From: an uncultured Chlorobiota bacterium
GTDB taxonomy: Bacteria > Bacteroidota > Bacteroidia > Bacteroidales > JAADGE01
Length of the DNA: 6,654 nt
Assembly: GCA_947311265.1 (NCBI GenBank)
Contig: CAMZKQ010000184.1
Location: forward strand, 1-6,654
Reading direction: 5' to 3'
Of this stretch, positions 6,644-6,654 are shown in pieces. Numbering within the stretch: the stretch's first letter is position 1; every line of letters begins with the position of its first letter. Made by a program: the position numbers and the translations under genes. The notes beneath the pieces are model-generated. The model had not been told where the DNA came from. It did no database searches and saw nothing but the letters and a program-made list of their open reading frames with translations.

Positions 6644-6654
6644 AAACTTTGCCA

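Overview
This window looks like a chromosomal segment from a member of the Bacteroidota. The evidence is an AT-rich sequence, a TAnnTTTG-type promoter (TATCTTTG), no Shine-Dalgarno sites but A-rich leaders, and a TonB-dependent outer-membrane receptor. I cannot place it to genus. All genes found lie on the + strand, and there are no RNA genes, CRISPR arrays or insertion sequences that I can support.

Region 1 (1-4263) is the distal part of a surface-polysaccharide biosynthesis operon. In order it holds the last 46 codons of a membrane protein (possibly the Wzx flippase), a polytopic Wzy-like repeat-unit polymerase, a GT4 glycosyltransferase, a FemAB/GNAT-like acyltransferase, and a CE4-like polysaccharide deacetylase. 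The genes overlap or nearly touch: 17 nt overlap, 1 nt overlap (TAATG), 4 nt overlap (ATGA), then a 1 nt gap. This implies one transcript with translational coupling. A plausible division of labour is that the glycosyltransferase builds the lipid-linked repeat, a flippase exports it, the polymerase joins repeats, and the last two genes trim and re-acylate amino sugars. The last step is inference.

Region 2 (4264-4593) is a non-coding gap of about 330 bp. Its distal half has a layered regulatory architecture: three TTACTTT heptamers at an exact 11-bp period, then a 7-bp-arm inverted repeat spanning the -33 region, then a perfect TATCTTTG -7 element. These sit directly in front of the next gene.

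Region 3 (4594-6621) is one complete TonB-dependent receptor with signal peptide, plug and 22-strand-type barrel, and no SusD partner in view. Its substrate is unknown. It appears to be a separate transcription unit from the polysaccharide operon. The last 33 bases carry a possible promoter for the next gene.

Nothing here is clearly a new system. The points most worth following are the phased heptamers upstream of the receptor, an A10 tract in the glycosyltransferase where loss of one base gives an immediate stop, and the changed catalytic motifs of the deacetylase next to an acyltransferase.
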